Shown here in pieces: positions 35,703 through 49,900 of a stretch of DNA of 64,000 nt; position 1 is the first letter of the stretch, and every line of letters starts with the position of its first letter. The notes under the pieces are model-generated. The model was given only the letters and a program-made list of their open reading frames with translations, ran no database searches and was not told the DNA's origin. The translations under genes were made by a program, and so were the position numbers. Location of the stretch: the NCBI GenBank assembly GCA_024362935.1, contig JANCRA010000001.1, positions 56,859,430-56,923,429 of the forward strand. The letters are read 5' to 3'. The stretch comes from Setophaga petechia (lineage: Eukaryota; Chordata; Aves; Passeriformes; Parulidae).

Positions 35703-37509
35703 CTACAATGAAACAGAGGAGCCACATATGTTAGCAATTATCAACCAGCATGGTAGCGCTGAATTTCTGCATAAAGCTCTCCTTGTTTGCGCTGCTTGCG
35801 CCTTTTTTTTTCTAACCTCCCCCCCTTTCTGCAATCTTTTACTTAGGTATGTCCTTGAAAATAACAATATCACCTTCCAGTCTAAGGAACTCCTTTCCCT
35901 TTTTTCTTGGAAGGTGAAATGAGCACTAAATACATCATTTTGAAATGAATTGCTGACAGTGTGATCAGTTTCCCCACACTCTAGTGGCATGTGCTCCGAT
36001 TTCAGCCTCATTTCAGCCTCAGCAGGGCACCTTTCTCAGTGACTGCATTTATAAACCAGAATAGGGAAAAGGCTATTATAAATATGGTATAGCATTACCT
36101 ATATTAATCAAAGTCTGTCCCCCTTCATTTTTCTTCCTAATTTGTGCCTTTTTGCACAAGGTCAGTAAATCATGCCATGAATTCTTGGTCCAGAAAGTGT
36201 TAACTTTAATGAATACCTCAGTTACATGGTTATGTATGTGATAATAAAATATTACTCTGTTTAGATGTGCAGGAATTTAATTAAAATAATCTCTTAAAAT
36301 ATTCATTACATTTAGCCCCTGAGGCTTAGAACAACACGAGAAAATGCATTTCTTTTCCATTTACTGTTTTTAAATAAACCATTCCAGGAGAGTGAAACAG
36401 CAATCTATTTTCGAGCAAATCAGATTGCATTTCTGGTTTATGTAGTTGTGTTTTTACATTTAATTAAAAACTACATGTTATGATGTGTAATAGTTGCTAC
36501 ATAGAAAGCATACTTTAAAAAAATTACATATAGAAAAGGTTATATCAAATTCATTATTTTCCATTTTATGCTCCAAATATACATAGATCTTTTTAATACG
36601 GTCATATATAAGTGCCAGTTACTATCTGTTTAGATGATCATGAATTAATGCCACTGTAAAACAGTATTTTAGCCCAGAGAATGTACAGAAAATGCCAATT
36701 TCAGGTATGGGAAATAAACAAACAGAAAATACCTGAGGCATAGATTAGCTATGATACCCTGAAAATGTGTATGTTCAGACTAAAAACATGGACTTTGTTT
36801 ACAGAGTCAGTATTAAAACAATAGATGACCATGCAGATATATATATTCCATTTCTGATCCAGGAGCTAATAGAAAGTATACCTGTCAACACTGACAAATG
36901 AATAGGCACAACTAATTTACAGATCACAATGTTAAAAACACTTGCTATCTACATTTGTAGTTCTGAGGTTTAAAGGTAGAAATTAGTTTTATTCAAGGTA
37001 AATCAAAGTTTCAAACAAATGTCGTAACAAAAGCCAGAATGATTTGTGTAACACTATTTTCAAACATGATTTGTAGATATTAAAAATTCTGACTGAAAAT
37101 AATTTTATCAAAATGGAGGTTGTCTTTGCAGCCTTCATTAAAATTCTATGTCTATTTTGAACACCAAAGAAAAGGCAGTGCTAGTCTTCATTTTCCTAAT
37201 TGCTTAATTTCAGAAAAAAAAATGAAGTATTGGAATAAAATTCCCCAGTATCTTATTTTCACACTTGTCTGTATTACAGTCATGCTAAAATTGGGCTGCT
37301 CTGATTATAAAACCCAATGATTTTGGAATAATTAACCAAAGAAAAACTACAATATATAGGAAGATATGGGTTTATTCAAAGGTGGATTAATAACTTAAAA
37401 TTCTCCATTAGTGATTACAGAAAAAAAGCAGAGCACAGCTGGCTATGTGCATGCCTTTGATAGTCGTAGAGCATGGATAGGCACTTCATCATTCTGCCTT
37501 CCTACATTT

Positions 37510-37900
37510 ATCTGTTAAAATTATTATCAAATATCAGGCAGGATGCAGTCGTGAATCACAGCCTGCTCCTCGTCTTCAGGGGAATGATACAATGAGGGTC
37601 TATTCATCAGGGTGGCAATCGGCACGAGTAATTAGTTCCCTGCACTGGGATCTCCTACAAAGCTTATTTCAGTCGGCACCACAAACATATGACAATGAAA
37701 AGCTAATGGAAGCCGCTAAAATTTGTTAACCTCTTCTGCCATCAATCCTTCTGGTGTTCTGGGCTACAGTATTATGCAAAGATGGTAAATTATTAATTTG
37801 TCATTCATCTACCTCGCCACAGTTTTGATAGAATTAAGTGATGCCATTCTTCTGGATAACAATTACAATTATAGCACATTACAAAACTATGCTAAAATTA
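37510..37900. promoter_or_regulatory. Candidate regulatory block F in an LRBA intron
   Basis: This high-complexity 390 bp contains GAGTAATTAGTTCC (TAATTAG at 37629-37635), ATTATGCAAA (37771-37780), TTATTAATTTG, AATTAAGTG and CAATTACAATTATAG. It lies in otherwise plain AT-rich intron about 15 kb downstream of MAB21L2. There is no ORF and no repeat family match. Confidence 0.35.
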
Positions 37901-38559
37901 TTAGGAAAATAGGTAACAATGATCAGACATGAAATATTATCCTGAAACACAATATATCTTTAGTCCCTTGGTTTTATTTTCAATTCTCCATGCAAAATTT
38001 GCATAGGATTCTATTTCCTTCAGTGGTGCACTGATTATTCACACACAACTACATAACCACTATTAGACTGTGTATTTTAGTATTTCTAAGTATTGGCAAC
38101 CACTGCATTATGAGGGGGAAAAAAATTATCTACCCCTCGCACATAGAAAAACATCCAGCAAAACCCTGCAAAGCCAAAAATAAACACCTGTGTTGACTAA
38201 TTGTTACAAGTGAGACATTTTTGAGAGCAGCTACTGGGAAAAATGCAGTTTTTGAGCCAATATAAAGCAGTTGATACTAGAACCAATATAAACCAGTACA
38301 CCACACAGCTACTCCAGCACACTGCCTTACTAGTAAGAGCAATTAACCACTGCAGTCCCATCCCCAAAAGGCAATGCTGTACCCTGCTTTGTACCTCTGC
38401 AACCAGGGGGAGACATAAATGTTGCTCTGATTTGGGCAGAACTTACTGCTGGCTGACTGAAGGACTGTGAAGCAAAGGGCCAAGGAGGCAGATTTTAGGG
38501 AAACTACAGGGGACATTTGACAAGAGGAGCTCCTGGCCCTGCAGGAAAGGCTGCCATAT

Positions 38560-38770
38560 GGACTAGAGGTGCTATATGGACTGGATCAATGAACGTAACT
38601 ACTCAATTAGTCTAAATGCAAGAGCAACATCGCTCAGGGGATCAGGGATTTATGAATTATAAATCATATGATTTGCATGGATTTGTCAGGGCCCCCTCCA
38701 ACATGATACACAGTAATTAGTGGTTCCTTAGTAACAATATTGACTGAATTGAAACAAAGCTTTTATTTTA
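38560..38770. promoter_or_regulatory. Candidate regulatory block G with POU, SOX and homeodomain words
   Basis: Within 70 bp there is a perfect octamer ATTTGCAT (38671-38678), a homeodomain TAATTAG (38714-38720) and a SOX-type AACAAT (38733-38738), with CTCAATTAGTC nearby (38608-38618). This co-occurrence resembles neural or lens enhancers that use POU-SOX partners. It is inferred from motifs only. Confidence 0.35.
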
Positions 38771-39511
38771 AGTGTTTTATTCAAACAGCATAACCATTAT
38801 ACTGCTTTATTTTTCCAACAGTTTCCCAAATTACCAGGCTATGTACTCAGAATTGAGAGAAAAACTTTCCTCTCATTCCCATGCACCTAACTTCATTGTT
38901 TAAATTGTACAGAGATGAGATCAAATTTAAAATGACCAATATAACCTGTTCCCTCAGGATTTTGTGTCATTAAAAAAATAAGTCACTTCACTGTGGGCAA
39001 TGAAAAGTCCAAATGCTCATTTATCTCCACTATCAGAACAAGAAACCTGTATTTCCTACCACTTTCAAAGATTAGGACAATTGGAGACAAAACATACCAA
39101 CTGCTGTACTAGTTTTATTATGGTGTCATAACAAAGGTACTTTAGGCATGAAAACTACCTATTAGTCCTCGTACCCTTATAGATTTAAATTGAATATAAG
39201 CCACACCAGACAATGAGAGGATAATGCAATTGCTGAAGAATTACTTCTTATAATGTCTTACCCCATTGTGTATTTTGAGATCCCAGAAAAGAAACAGTCA
39301 ACACACCAGTGTGAGTTGTAAAGGGACTGTGTGAGGTAGGGAAGAAGAAATAAAATGCAAACCCACAAAAGCAATATTTTGAGAGGTCTTAGGACTGTAC
39401 TCAAGCTATCAGTTAAGTGAGAATGGATTTCAGCACACCACAGAAGCCCTCATTCAGATCCTTAGATGAGTGAAGTAGCGAATGGAATGGGAAGAAAAAG
39501 GAAAGAGGAAA

Positions 39512-39616
39512 GGAAAAAGGAAAAAGGAAAAAGGAAAAAGGAAAAAGGAAAAAGGAAAAAGGAAAAAGGAAAAAGGAAAAAGGAAAAAGGAAAAAGGAAA
39601 AAGGAAAAAGGAAAAA
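39512..39616 (+). repeat. Heptanucleotide microsatellite (GGAAAAA)15
   Basis: Fifteen perfect tandem copies of the 7-bp unit GGAAAAA are flanked by degenerate purine copies on both sides (39490-39511 and 39617-39630). Because 7 is not a multiple of 3, all three frames read Lys/Glu/Gly/Arg repeats; these are not genes. Confidence 0.97.
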
Positions 39617-40414
39617 GGAAAGGGAAAAAGAGCACAGTGTTACAGAAATCTTCAGAGACAGAGGATAGCTCGAGCTCTAAAAGACCTCTTCCCTCTAGAA
39701 GGCTTTTAAACTTAAAGGCAAGAAAATCCACAAAACGCAAGCACAACAAACTTAAAAACAGAGAAGCCTGTGTGAAGATACCAAGATAAATTCTGAGATT
39801 ACACACTCCTTGCTAGAACTCTAACTGTAGAGTTAAGCAGCTGAGTCAATCTCCAAACCTAATCAATCCTTGGTCTCTTCACTAAGACCATCAGCAAGGC
39901 AATCAATCAATGATGACAATTCCTAAGGTGTAGATGCTCAAACACAGAGTCTTAGGCTAAAATAGTTTCATAGAAAGCCAAAAACAGAGTGGCAACACCA
40001 CACATGCATCAGGAGCAACAGTACAGATTTGAAAGGAAATCTAAAAGAAGGCAGCTCCACGAATTCTCCATCACCAACTACATGTCTACTCCATCTTCCA
40101 GTTATAATTTATTACACACTTTGGTTGCAATGGCTCATCAAATGCAGAATATCAGGTGCTCCTTCTAAATTACACAAAAAAGCAACCAAAGAACACAGAT
40201 AGTGGTGCTCAACTTAAAAGGAAAAATAAGCCAGATTATTTTAATACTGTTCAGGAACACTTCTTGGTCTACAACTAGGTATCTTTTACTTTCATGTAAA
40301 ATTCTTCAAGAACTCAAATCAGGCATCTTCTGCAATAGACACTAACATTTTTCTCAAAAAACCTATAAAACTAAATCAAACCTACAATAACCCCAACAAT
40401 AAGCATTTGCATTT

Positions 40415-41110
40415 GAATCACAGAATCACAGAACAGTTTGGGTTGGAAGCAACCTTAAGGATCATCCACTTCCAAACTCCCTGCTGTGAGGAGGGACATC
40501 TTCCACTAGATCAGGCTGCTAAGGCTCCATCCAACCTGGCTTCAACCACTTCCTGGGATGGAGCATCCATAACTTCTCTGAGCAACCTGTACCAGTGCCT
40601 CACCACCCTCACAGTGAACAATTTCCTGTCAATATCTAATCTATACCTGCCCTCTAAATGTGAAGCCATCTACCCTTGTCCTGTCACTCCATGTTCTTGT
40701 AGAAAGTTCATCTTCCTTGTGGTCTCTTTAGGTACTGCAATGTGCTGTAATGTCTCCCTGGAGCCTTCTCTTCTCCAGGCAGAACAGCCCCAACTCTCTC
40801 AGCCCTCCCTCATAGCAGAGGTGCTCCAGCATCTGATCATCTCCTTGGCACTCTGAGGTCACTCCAACCAGGTCCATGTTGAGCACCCCAGAGCTGGATG
40901 CAGCACTGCAGGTGGGCGCTCACCAGAGAGGAGCAGAGGGGCAGAATCCCCTTCCTCCCCTGCTGCCCATGGTGCTTAGGATGCAGCCCAGGACATGTTT
41001 GTCTTTCTGGGCTGTAAGTGCGCAGTGCTGGGTCACATTCAGCCTCTTATCCACCAGCACCTCCAAGTCCTTCTGGGCAGGGCTGCCCTCAATCTGTTCA
41101 TCTGTCAGCA
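40415..41110 (-). mobile_element. CR1 LINE fragment, 3' end, 5'-truncated
   Basis: About 700 bp match the 3' part of an avian CR1 non-LTR retrotransposon in minus orientation. On the plus strand the tract opens with the hallmark CR1 3' terminus GAATCACAGAATCACAGAAC followed by GTTTGGGTTGGAAG. The minus strand keeps a degraded reverse-transcriptase C-terminal segment readable as EGSPAQKDLEVLVDKRLNV and CALTAQK. The element lacks everything upstream of that point and contains frame breaks, so it is an inactive relic. It lies in the LRBA intron in the same orientation as LRBA transcription. Confidence 0.93.
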
Positions 41111-42740
41111 TTGATTTGATTGTCAATCTGAAGATAAAGGTGCTGAAGTTCTGGAAAATACTGCAAAACCTTTGGTGGAGTTCCTCCAGCAGACTGCAGG
41201 GCATCTTGTAATGTAAGAGGCTGCCTGATCTTGCAAATGGAAATCCATTGTATTTCCATGGCATTCAGCTGGATGTCCAGAATATTAACTAAAATCACTC
41301 ATATTTTGTATGTAATAGTAAAATGCAAGATATATTCCACTAACTGACTCAATAAACGCTAATTTCAGAAAACAGGTGAAACATTTTCTGAAGCAATTCA
41401 ATACTCTTCTGATGAGCTTTCACAAACTCTGAAAAAAAATTAATTTTTGATCTAAAAAACCAAGTTACACCAGACCTCACAATGAGCATACTACTAGCCA
41501 CATGTCAATAAACATTTCTCTAAAAAATGTTTAGTACACATCTAGATATATTACTGACCTGCAACATAATAAAAAAATATATATCACACTTTGGAATATA
41601 AAACAGTGAGCTTGATGATGGCAAAGCAAACACTGACAATGTTAACAGGTAAGTTCTCAGCAGCTCTACTCAGTTTCATATTCCATGCAGAGATCCCATG
41701 CAAAACTGTTCACCACATGGCAAATCAGAGTACTGATGCAGTAGGGAAAATTACTTTTTCCATAAATCAGGTTCCTGATCTGATTCCCACTTTGCCCGTA
41801 CTACCAAAGCAAACAGGAAAAGATTTGATTAGTATTAAGTCAAAGTTGCAGCTCAAATATTACTCACACAGCTACATTCTGTGCATATTTCATGGCACTT
41901 CACTGATAATGTATCTACTTCAGGACATTAAAGATTAATTAAATCTTGATCAGTGCACTGAGATATTTGGAAATACTGCCTATATTACCTATACTTTCTT
42001 CCTTGGCACAACCTGTTGCAGTTCAACTCTTTCTCCCTCTCTCAGCTGCATTCACACAAGCATTTGTGTGGCCATTCTAAATCAAATCACAGTGACCAGC
42101 TGGGATTATTAGACTTCATTGTTTTTATTCTGTTTTATATCAGTGACCTGCTCACCCTGAAGCCTCACCAGTGACTATGTGACTAAAAATAAGGGAAAGA
42201 GGTGTGCAGGTGAGAGAAAGGAAGGAAAGGATGAGGAAGAATATCAAAAAGACATATAATGTAATCATACTCTAATATTAACAGAGTCTCTGCCTTTTCA
42301 TGTTATCTTCATTTGCCCCAAACACAGATTTTTATATTCCATAGTTTCAGGATACAGACTTCCACAAATGGAAAAAAACTGGGAATCCTTAAGAAAAAAA
42401 AAAACCTCATGTGCAGGCAGGCTCTTAATCTCTGCCACAGTTACAGTTGCAGGAACAGGAACTGGTCATAACAAAGGCCCAAGATCACTGAGTACAACTT
42501 CTTTGGCATAATATCAATTATGAGAAACACTAATGTAATCCATTAAATCAGTATAGTCTATTTACTTCTAACCCTCCTCCAAGAAAACATCTGGCTTTGT
42601 CTGTAAAGGATTTTTTTTTTCCTAAAAGGACCTTTGCCTTTATTTGTGCTTCAATTTTATCAAAAGGTGTGTGTGAAGGGGGCATTTCCTGGGTTTGCTG
42701 AAGAGAGAGCAGTGTCATTCTTCGACTCTTTCAGAAGAAA

Positions 42741-42781
42741 GAGATGTGAAAAGCATCTCTTGATGAGAGATGTGAAAAGCA
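42741..42781 (+). repeat. 15-bp direct repeat with an internal inverted copy
   Basis: GAGATGTGAAAAGCA occurs at 42741-42755 and again at 42767-42781. The spacer carries CATCTCTT, the reverse complement of AAGAGATG at the left copy. This looks like a small local duplication. Confidence 0.85.
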
Positions 42782-45700
42782 GGCTATGAACTTCAGGCAC
42801 AACATGTGCATGCACTCAGCACAGTTGTAGAAGACCTTTGTGCAGTTTAAACCTCAGGTGCTTCCAGTGTAGAGGAGAAGAAGGGAACATAAGCAAGGGA
42901 AGCCTGTCTTAACATATGTTTCATACGTTAAGATACACAAACATATAAGTATAAACATATGTTTGCATTTCTCCATAGAAACACGACAGTACAAACAGCA
43001 CATTTTTGCACAGATCTGCAATTCCTAAATTTTACATTTTAAAAACTAGTAGAAATGCTGTTAGCATGCTTCTATACACTAAATAGGAGATTATCTCTTT
43101 ATCTCAGCCATTACGCACCTCAGGTACAACTCCTTGCCCAGGACTCCCGGTTTCTGCATTTTCATGGAATCATACCAAAAACCCATTCCCACCTAATTAG
43201 CATGCAAACAAAACCAGAAGAACAATGCCAATTTCAGATATCACAGAGACTCTTTTCTGCACTGACAAGCTTTGAATTCCTCACTTAAAAAGCAATCCAG
43301 AAAAAATGTCAACTATAAATGTTTCAGTCTCCCCTTATGCATTATAAAGCAGCACGTCAGGGAAGACAAGCCCACCTTTAAGGTGTTGCTGTCCTAGATC
43401 ATGGTGCTATTAACCTCCAGTTTAAAAACAGTTCTGTTTATGTATGAGTTTATGTAGGCTCTTCTTTGATCTTTATTAACCCCTTGGTAGCTAAGCACAG
43501 CCCCAGCTTTTTGGAGCATTCTTTGAAGTGCTGGCATTCCAGTGCACACTGATACTTCAAAGAGGGCTCACTTAAGTACATGGTACAGTTCTAATCAGGT
43601 ACTCTGCAATCACTATCTTATCTCAGGCTGATCTGATAATGATCACTCTGAAATAAAGCTGCACTTCCAAAGACAACACCATGAGACACAGTTCAATCCA
43701 TGTTGCATTTCTGTCAAGATTAATTATAAATTACCTGAAATGAAAACTACTCCACTTTTCTACCACAAGTTACCATGAAAACTTTCTTTTGGCTTGCAGC
43801 AAAATTAATTCAGACATGATTTAGACATGGAAGCATTAATGTAAAGCAAATTTGGAACAGGATGCTTTGGCATAGGTGCTCATAAATCTTTGCAAATCTC
43901 ACATATCCTACTCCCAACTGCAGTGAACAACATTTGTTTTGAAAAGTAACTACAGCTCATACAGACCCCATAAACTGCTATTCATATTGAAAATAACAAT
44001 AATTCCCACAATATACAAAAAAAAGGTACACTACATCTTGCTGGAGCCTTTTGCTTTTCACCTGATAATGCTAAATTTTAGTCTGCAGTACTTGTCACCT
44101 CTTCCTTGCCAAAATAAGCAATGGATTATAAGAATATGTTGAAGGATACAGTATGAAAAAGGTGCCACCTCAATCTTAATCTTCTTAGCCATTCCTGTTG
44201 GTTCTGATGGTTTCATTTTAAGCACATGCATAGGAAGTTCCTATTTATTTTCCCACTAATTACAGCAACAGCAGGTTTTCTGTGAGGAATATTTAATTGA
44301 AAAATTGAAATATTATTATCAAGATTAATTCTTTCAAGTAGCTGGGATTTGACATAATCATCTTTCAGCATTTGTGGATATAATATAGATCAACTTTTGA
44401 CCAAAACAAGAAAATCTGGTCAGTTCTGTGATTTTGTTCGTATATTGTTCTGACCCCAAAAGTATTAAACACAGGAATTACAGTAAAGTTTTTCCCAAAA
44501 CTCTTAGATCTGACCTGCTGCAAACATTTCATCTCTTCTAGAAGAAACAGGATGAAATCACACTCCCATATATCTACACTTTAAGAGCTGTGGCTAACCT
44601 GTATCTTTTTTTTATAGCTCTCTTAACAGCTGGATACTTTTCTTGCTTCCATAAAAATGTAATAGTGCACCCCTCTGATTCAATAAATACTTTTTTGCTC
44701 TATGTTCTTCTACAGAAAGTTAATTTTTTTTTCTCTTTTGTATATATTTTTTGTGAGTCCTCTGCCAGAAATGTCTCAAGTAACTGGGTGGCTTTAGTTG
44801 ATTTTTTTGAGGGGGTTTTTTTGTTGGTCTTTCTTCCTTTTTTTTCTTTTGGTTGTTTCGTTTGGTTTTATTTGCATTTTTTTGAAGTTAAAATTACTAT
44901 CTATTAACCAAATTAACTCAGCAATTCAACAACCACCACAGAGAGGAACAACAAAGATGACTGAGAGATTTAGGTACAACTTCTTTTTTTTTTTTTCAAC
45001 ATAGACTAATAAAGAGAAGACAAACCTCCCTGAGGTGTCTAAATGCCTAAATATAAAAAATACATTAATTTTATCTTTTTATAGTGTGCATCTGAGAATT
45101 TGAGTGCATCTGGGGACACAAAGAAATTCCCTCTTCAACCTCTTGCTTAATCATGAATGAATTTGAACATCCTTGAACCTCTGCTTGAAATTATGGAACG
45201 GGGAGCAGGCGAATCTCTAAGGTTCACAGAACATTTGGCTACTGTTAAACAGCATCTTGGGAAAGGAATTCTCAATTCAGATTGCAAGTAAGGATACTGA
45301 AGCCTTAGAGACACCCGACTTCAGTATCATCTGCATTTCTTCTACTCTCTGATACAATTAAAATCAAAGCTTTAAAACAAAATGATCCCAATCAAAATCA
45401 AACCAAATCAAGTATGATTTGATTTAAAGGTTAACATTTCTGTCAAAGATTCAATTCAGGACTTAAAATCTGAGGATAGCAAAATCTGGGAAATGACTTC
45501 ATTGTGTGATGATTGCAGGAACACATGTAAGAGAGTGTTGAAGTAACTGCAAACATAGTACTGCACACTCTGAGACAGGAAACATTACGCACAAGGCAGC
45601 AAGACTACTGAGAAGCACATGGAGCAAGATTCCTGTTTCCATACTAGCCCAGCACCCTTAGGAAACAGGAAGAGGACTCAACTCCCTTCAAAAAGGCTTA

Positions 45701-46922
45701 ACTTACTAAATAAATTTCTCCCTTGAAAGCCTTGCAAACTATCTCTAAAAAAACCCAAACACAGTACTGAATTATGATGGAGCACCATTTTCTGGACGAC
45801 ACAGACAACTCTGTTTTTACTGAAGGTTTAAATAAAGGAAATGGTAGCCTGCAAACACACCTTCTCTTCTGTTACATATGATCAACGAAGCAGGATACAG
45901 AAGTTTAGCAATTCATAGGCACTGCAAAGGGCAGCAAGTTCAAAACTGTTACTTGACATGGTCCTATGAAAACCATTTAAGCACTGAACTGCCTCTTGAG
46001 ATCCACTGATGCCCAAGGGTCAGGAAGGCTGTGAAGCTCTCAACACTTACGAAAGAGAAGTGGGGAAGCCATCCTTACCAACATTACAGAACCTACCAAA
46101 GCACTACTTGCAGAAAAGAATAAGCAATGTTAAAAGTGCTAAACCATCCAAGGTTCCTTTGACAGAGTAATCCAAGGACTTAGCCCAGGATAAAACCTTG
46201 TACAATGACACATCAGAAGCTGCTAACTGAGAAGACGCAACTTCTTTTCCACAGGTACATCAAGAGAGAAATGTAGCAACAGAAAACTTGGTAACAAGCA
46301 GTCCAACTGATCAATACAAGAGATACCATAATACTCTTTCTTCCACATTCTTTCTCCTCAAGACTAATACTAAATGTTAAATCCAACATTATAAAACAGT
46401 ATTGATAAAAGGACTGGAAAATGAAAGCTTAAGAAGCAACAAACCAGGAAATGTTTCCTCCTTCATTTTGGTGATTTAAGCACAAGCATGACAGCCACAA
46501 CTTCATTCCCCTCTGCATTGGCATCCATAGAGACATGTGTTTAAAAGAATGAAGTTTCTTCCTTAGGGCAATTATTATCTCTCTTGACAAGGGTTCCAGG
46601 TTCTCTCTCTTCATCTAGCTATACTCCTTCATTTGTTTTTAAGAAAAATTCACAATAAAAACTCCAACCAAACAACCACACACACAAACCACCAAAACAA
46701 TAGGAAAACCAACATACCTCTTTAGGTTCCTTCCTAACATTGAAACAACTTTCTCAATATTAAGCTGTTCTTCTCAACACTGGAATCCCATCACAGAGGG
46801 GAATGAAATGGAAACAACACTGTCACTTCCCAATGGGAAACAACTCAGCACCACCAAGAAACTCCCCATCAAAGAGGAGAACCAGGGGCTCCAGAGTAAC
46901 TCACACAGTGCTGCAGGCAAGA

Positions 46923-46934
46923 CCCCCCCCCCCC
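46923..46934. repeat. Poly-C run (12 C)
   Basis: Twelve consecutive C residues, unusual for this AT-rich intron. It is a likely sequencing and length-variation hotspot. Confidence 0.95.
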
Positions 46935-49900
46935 ATCATTGCAGTGGTGCCATCAACCACTCAAAAGGCTCCTTGTCCCTGCAGAAGAGGCCATGAAGGC
47001 ACTTAGAGGATGGAAAGAGCACAGGAATGTCTGTACCTTTTCTCACCAAAGGTCTATCCTGAAATTCTGTATCCCAAAATGTCAGCGGTGGCTTAAGGAA
47101 GAGCAAGATCAATCCAATCATGTACAACTTCTCCCCAAGCACTCAGCCAGTTTCCAACTATTTTCAGCTCAGGGGATTTCCTGAGTGTAATGTGGTTTTG
47201 TCTATTTATACTCCTTCTTCCTCCTAATACATTTCTCTTCCAAGTACTCATCCACAGCAACTTCAAATAAATCCAAGTATCAGTGCTCTCAATCCTCACG
47301 CTTGGGAAGAGTTATTGCAGTGAAAAACAAGGTGGAACTGTGCACATTTCTGGGAATGTTCTAATGTGTTCCTTCAGAACCCAGGTAAAGAGCTCTCCAG
47401 AAACCTTCATTTTCAGACTATAGAATTCCACCTGTGTGCTCATAAACCAAGTATCTGTGTAGTATGCGATACTGCTAATGTTCACAAAAACCTATTGTTG
47501 GGACAATGAAAAGAGAAATTCTTTAGGTACTAAAGAAACTCGTAACAAAACTATAAACTTCCTATTTAAAATCTGGAATGCAAATGTGAGAACAAAACAG
47601 TTCTCTGTAATAACCATACAATTCACAATATTTTTTTGCTGGAGATGTTAATTCTTGTTTTATGTAAATTCTTCAGAGCAGATTATTTAAGACCACACCA
47701 CTCTTAATTTATGGTGCAGATACTTATAAGCATAATTTAAGTGTACTGCATCATAATGCACATTTTCTTCCTTGAACATAATCTCCCTCCTGCATATATA
47801 AACTCTATCTGTAATTATCTCTAGTCATACCTTTCTCCATTATTCAGCTTTAGAAATAACCATGTATTGTCCCTGCTAAACTAAGCTAACTTATTTTTTT
47901 AGTAGTCAATGATGAAAAACTCAAACATTTTGATACAGTTTGCAACACAACTTTTTCAAGAAAACTTGTTTACCATGTATATTAAATCCATCACAGAAAA
48001 CACCCATAAAGAGAAAGCATGGTAACAGACTTGAAAAGCATGGGTTTTTTGCAATTAGCTTCTCTCCTGACAGAAGAGTCAGTTCAGACTGACACTCAAA
48101 ATCAAGGAAAGACTGTTTCATTTCATCATAAAAATTGAATGTTTTCACTTTCCTTTTCAGAAGAAAAAGCCTATACAGTTTCTAGGAGATTTCAAGGATA
48201 AGATAAAATGAAATGTTTTCCATTGCTGTAAAAACACTAATGTTTTCATAAACAGAGCCCCAGAAAGAATAAAAAACATTAATTTACATACAAATCAGTT
48301 CAGGTTTTTTAAAGTGACTTAGGAATTTTAATTTTGACTGTCTCAAGTACAGAATACACACACAGCTACTTGTACTGGAGTTTGCAACTAAAAACTGAAA
48401 ATACAGTAATGCAAACAATGGCAAAAGGATTCAAATAAAACCTGATCTTCTGCTACAACTTCTCAAGGTCACAGGATTCATTTTCAGTATCATGCACCAT
48501 TAAAATTTACTTTGTTGTACCAGTCACTAAGAGGGATAGTGAATATGGTTTTCACAAAAGGGATGGCTTTCATCTAGACTTTCACCCTCTTTATAGGGAA
48601 TAACTTTGCTTAACTTTGGAAATGAAATACATGTGTGAAGCTATATGGGCAAGCAGCAAATCACAGCAATAGCTATGGATTACTTACCAAACCATCTGAT
48701 AGAAGTAACCAATCTTTGATACTAATCACTGCAAGATGGTATTTTTGCCAAAAACTTCCCATGAGGGAAGGGGGCAGTGAGGGGAACAGAGACGGACTTG
48801 CAATCATCACAAAGATTATACAGCACAATGCACAGGATCTGGAGGAGAATTTCTCTTTACTATATTTTAATAATTGGTAATAAAATCTGTCAAGTCAAAG
48901 TCAGCTATGTTAAGAGAACTTCAGTTCAGTTCATTTTTCACATAGAAGCTGTTGTCCAAAGTATTTATTTGGTTGTTTCTGTACAAAGCTGCCAAACATG
49001 GCCCTGCTAAAGGCTTTGGAAGTCCACAGTCTGTATAAAATCAGTATTTGAAGAAGCTGCTCATCTTTCCCTGGGTTGTGCCTCAGGCTGCCCTCATCAC
49101 ACCCAGACTGTGATCTCACATGCATCAAACCCACCAAGAACAGTCTTGGGTTCTGTCCACAACAAACAGGCACTAATCCCAAAGACCAACAAAGAACAAC
49201 TCCTCTTGTCCAGAATTTTATCTACTACAAATAAATAGTAATAGCAATAATAGGAAAAAAAAATCTCTCTGAAATATTCTCTCTCCCTTTCTCTAAAAAA
49301 AAGTCTCTGAAGTGGCTACTCCAGAAAGATCGAGACAAAGAAAGTTGCAGTTATCTTTCATCAGTGCTATCTCCCCAACAACATAAGCAGCACAAGGAAG
49401 AAAATGATTTCACCAGACACAGCAGAGCCAAAAAGCCTATGAAGCACCAAAGAAAGCATCTTGATGTGCAAGTCATGGGAGATAAACATGTGAGAGGGGA
49501 GGGACTATGCATCTGCTGGGGATCAAGCAGAGAAAAGAAGACAGCGTTGGGAATCAGCTGGACAAGAGTCAGAGCAGAGAAAGCGGGGCAAAACCCAGGT
49601 CGGTCTGGAGAAAAACCTGGGAAAAGTAACAGAAGGTCAGAAAAGAAATCTGATGAAGAATTAATGAGGACAGAAAATGCAGTCAGACAAAACCAGAAAG
49701 AAAGCTGGAGGTGGGAGGAATATTTCTTCTATAATGTCTCTAATAAGACAATGTGATATAAGGGATCCTGTTTCTGTGATTTCTGCTCCCTGAAAACTGG
49801 ACCTCATAATCTCAATCCTGTCTCACAATATATGTCTGATGCTCCTTTGTTATTTTTCAGAAGAGAAGGGGTGAATACTGTGTGTATGTGAATACTGAAC

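Noticed and set aside
39462..39806. Lys/Glu-rich and Phe/Leu-rich frames over the heptamer array
   Set aside because: They are translations of a 7-bp microsatellite.
40407..41264. 149- and 114-codon frames at the CR1 fragment
   Set aside because: They read through a degraded retrotransposon. Only a broken reverse-transcriptase tail is recognisable, on the minus strand.
48931..49182. Possible extra LRBA exon on the minus strand
   Set aside because: No match to remembered LRBA or NBEA sequence and no convincing splice-site pair.
49364..49756. 130-codon plus-strand frame
   Set aside because: Purine-rich DNA giving Lys/Arg/Glu bias; no recognisable domain.
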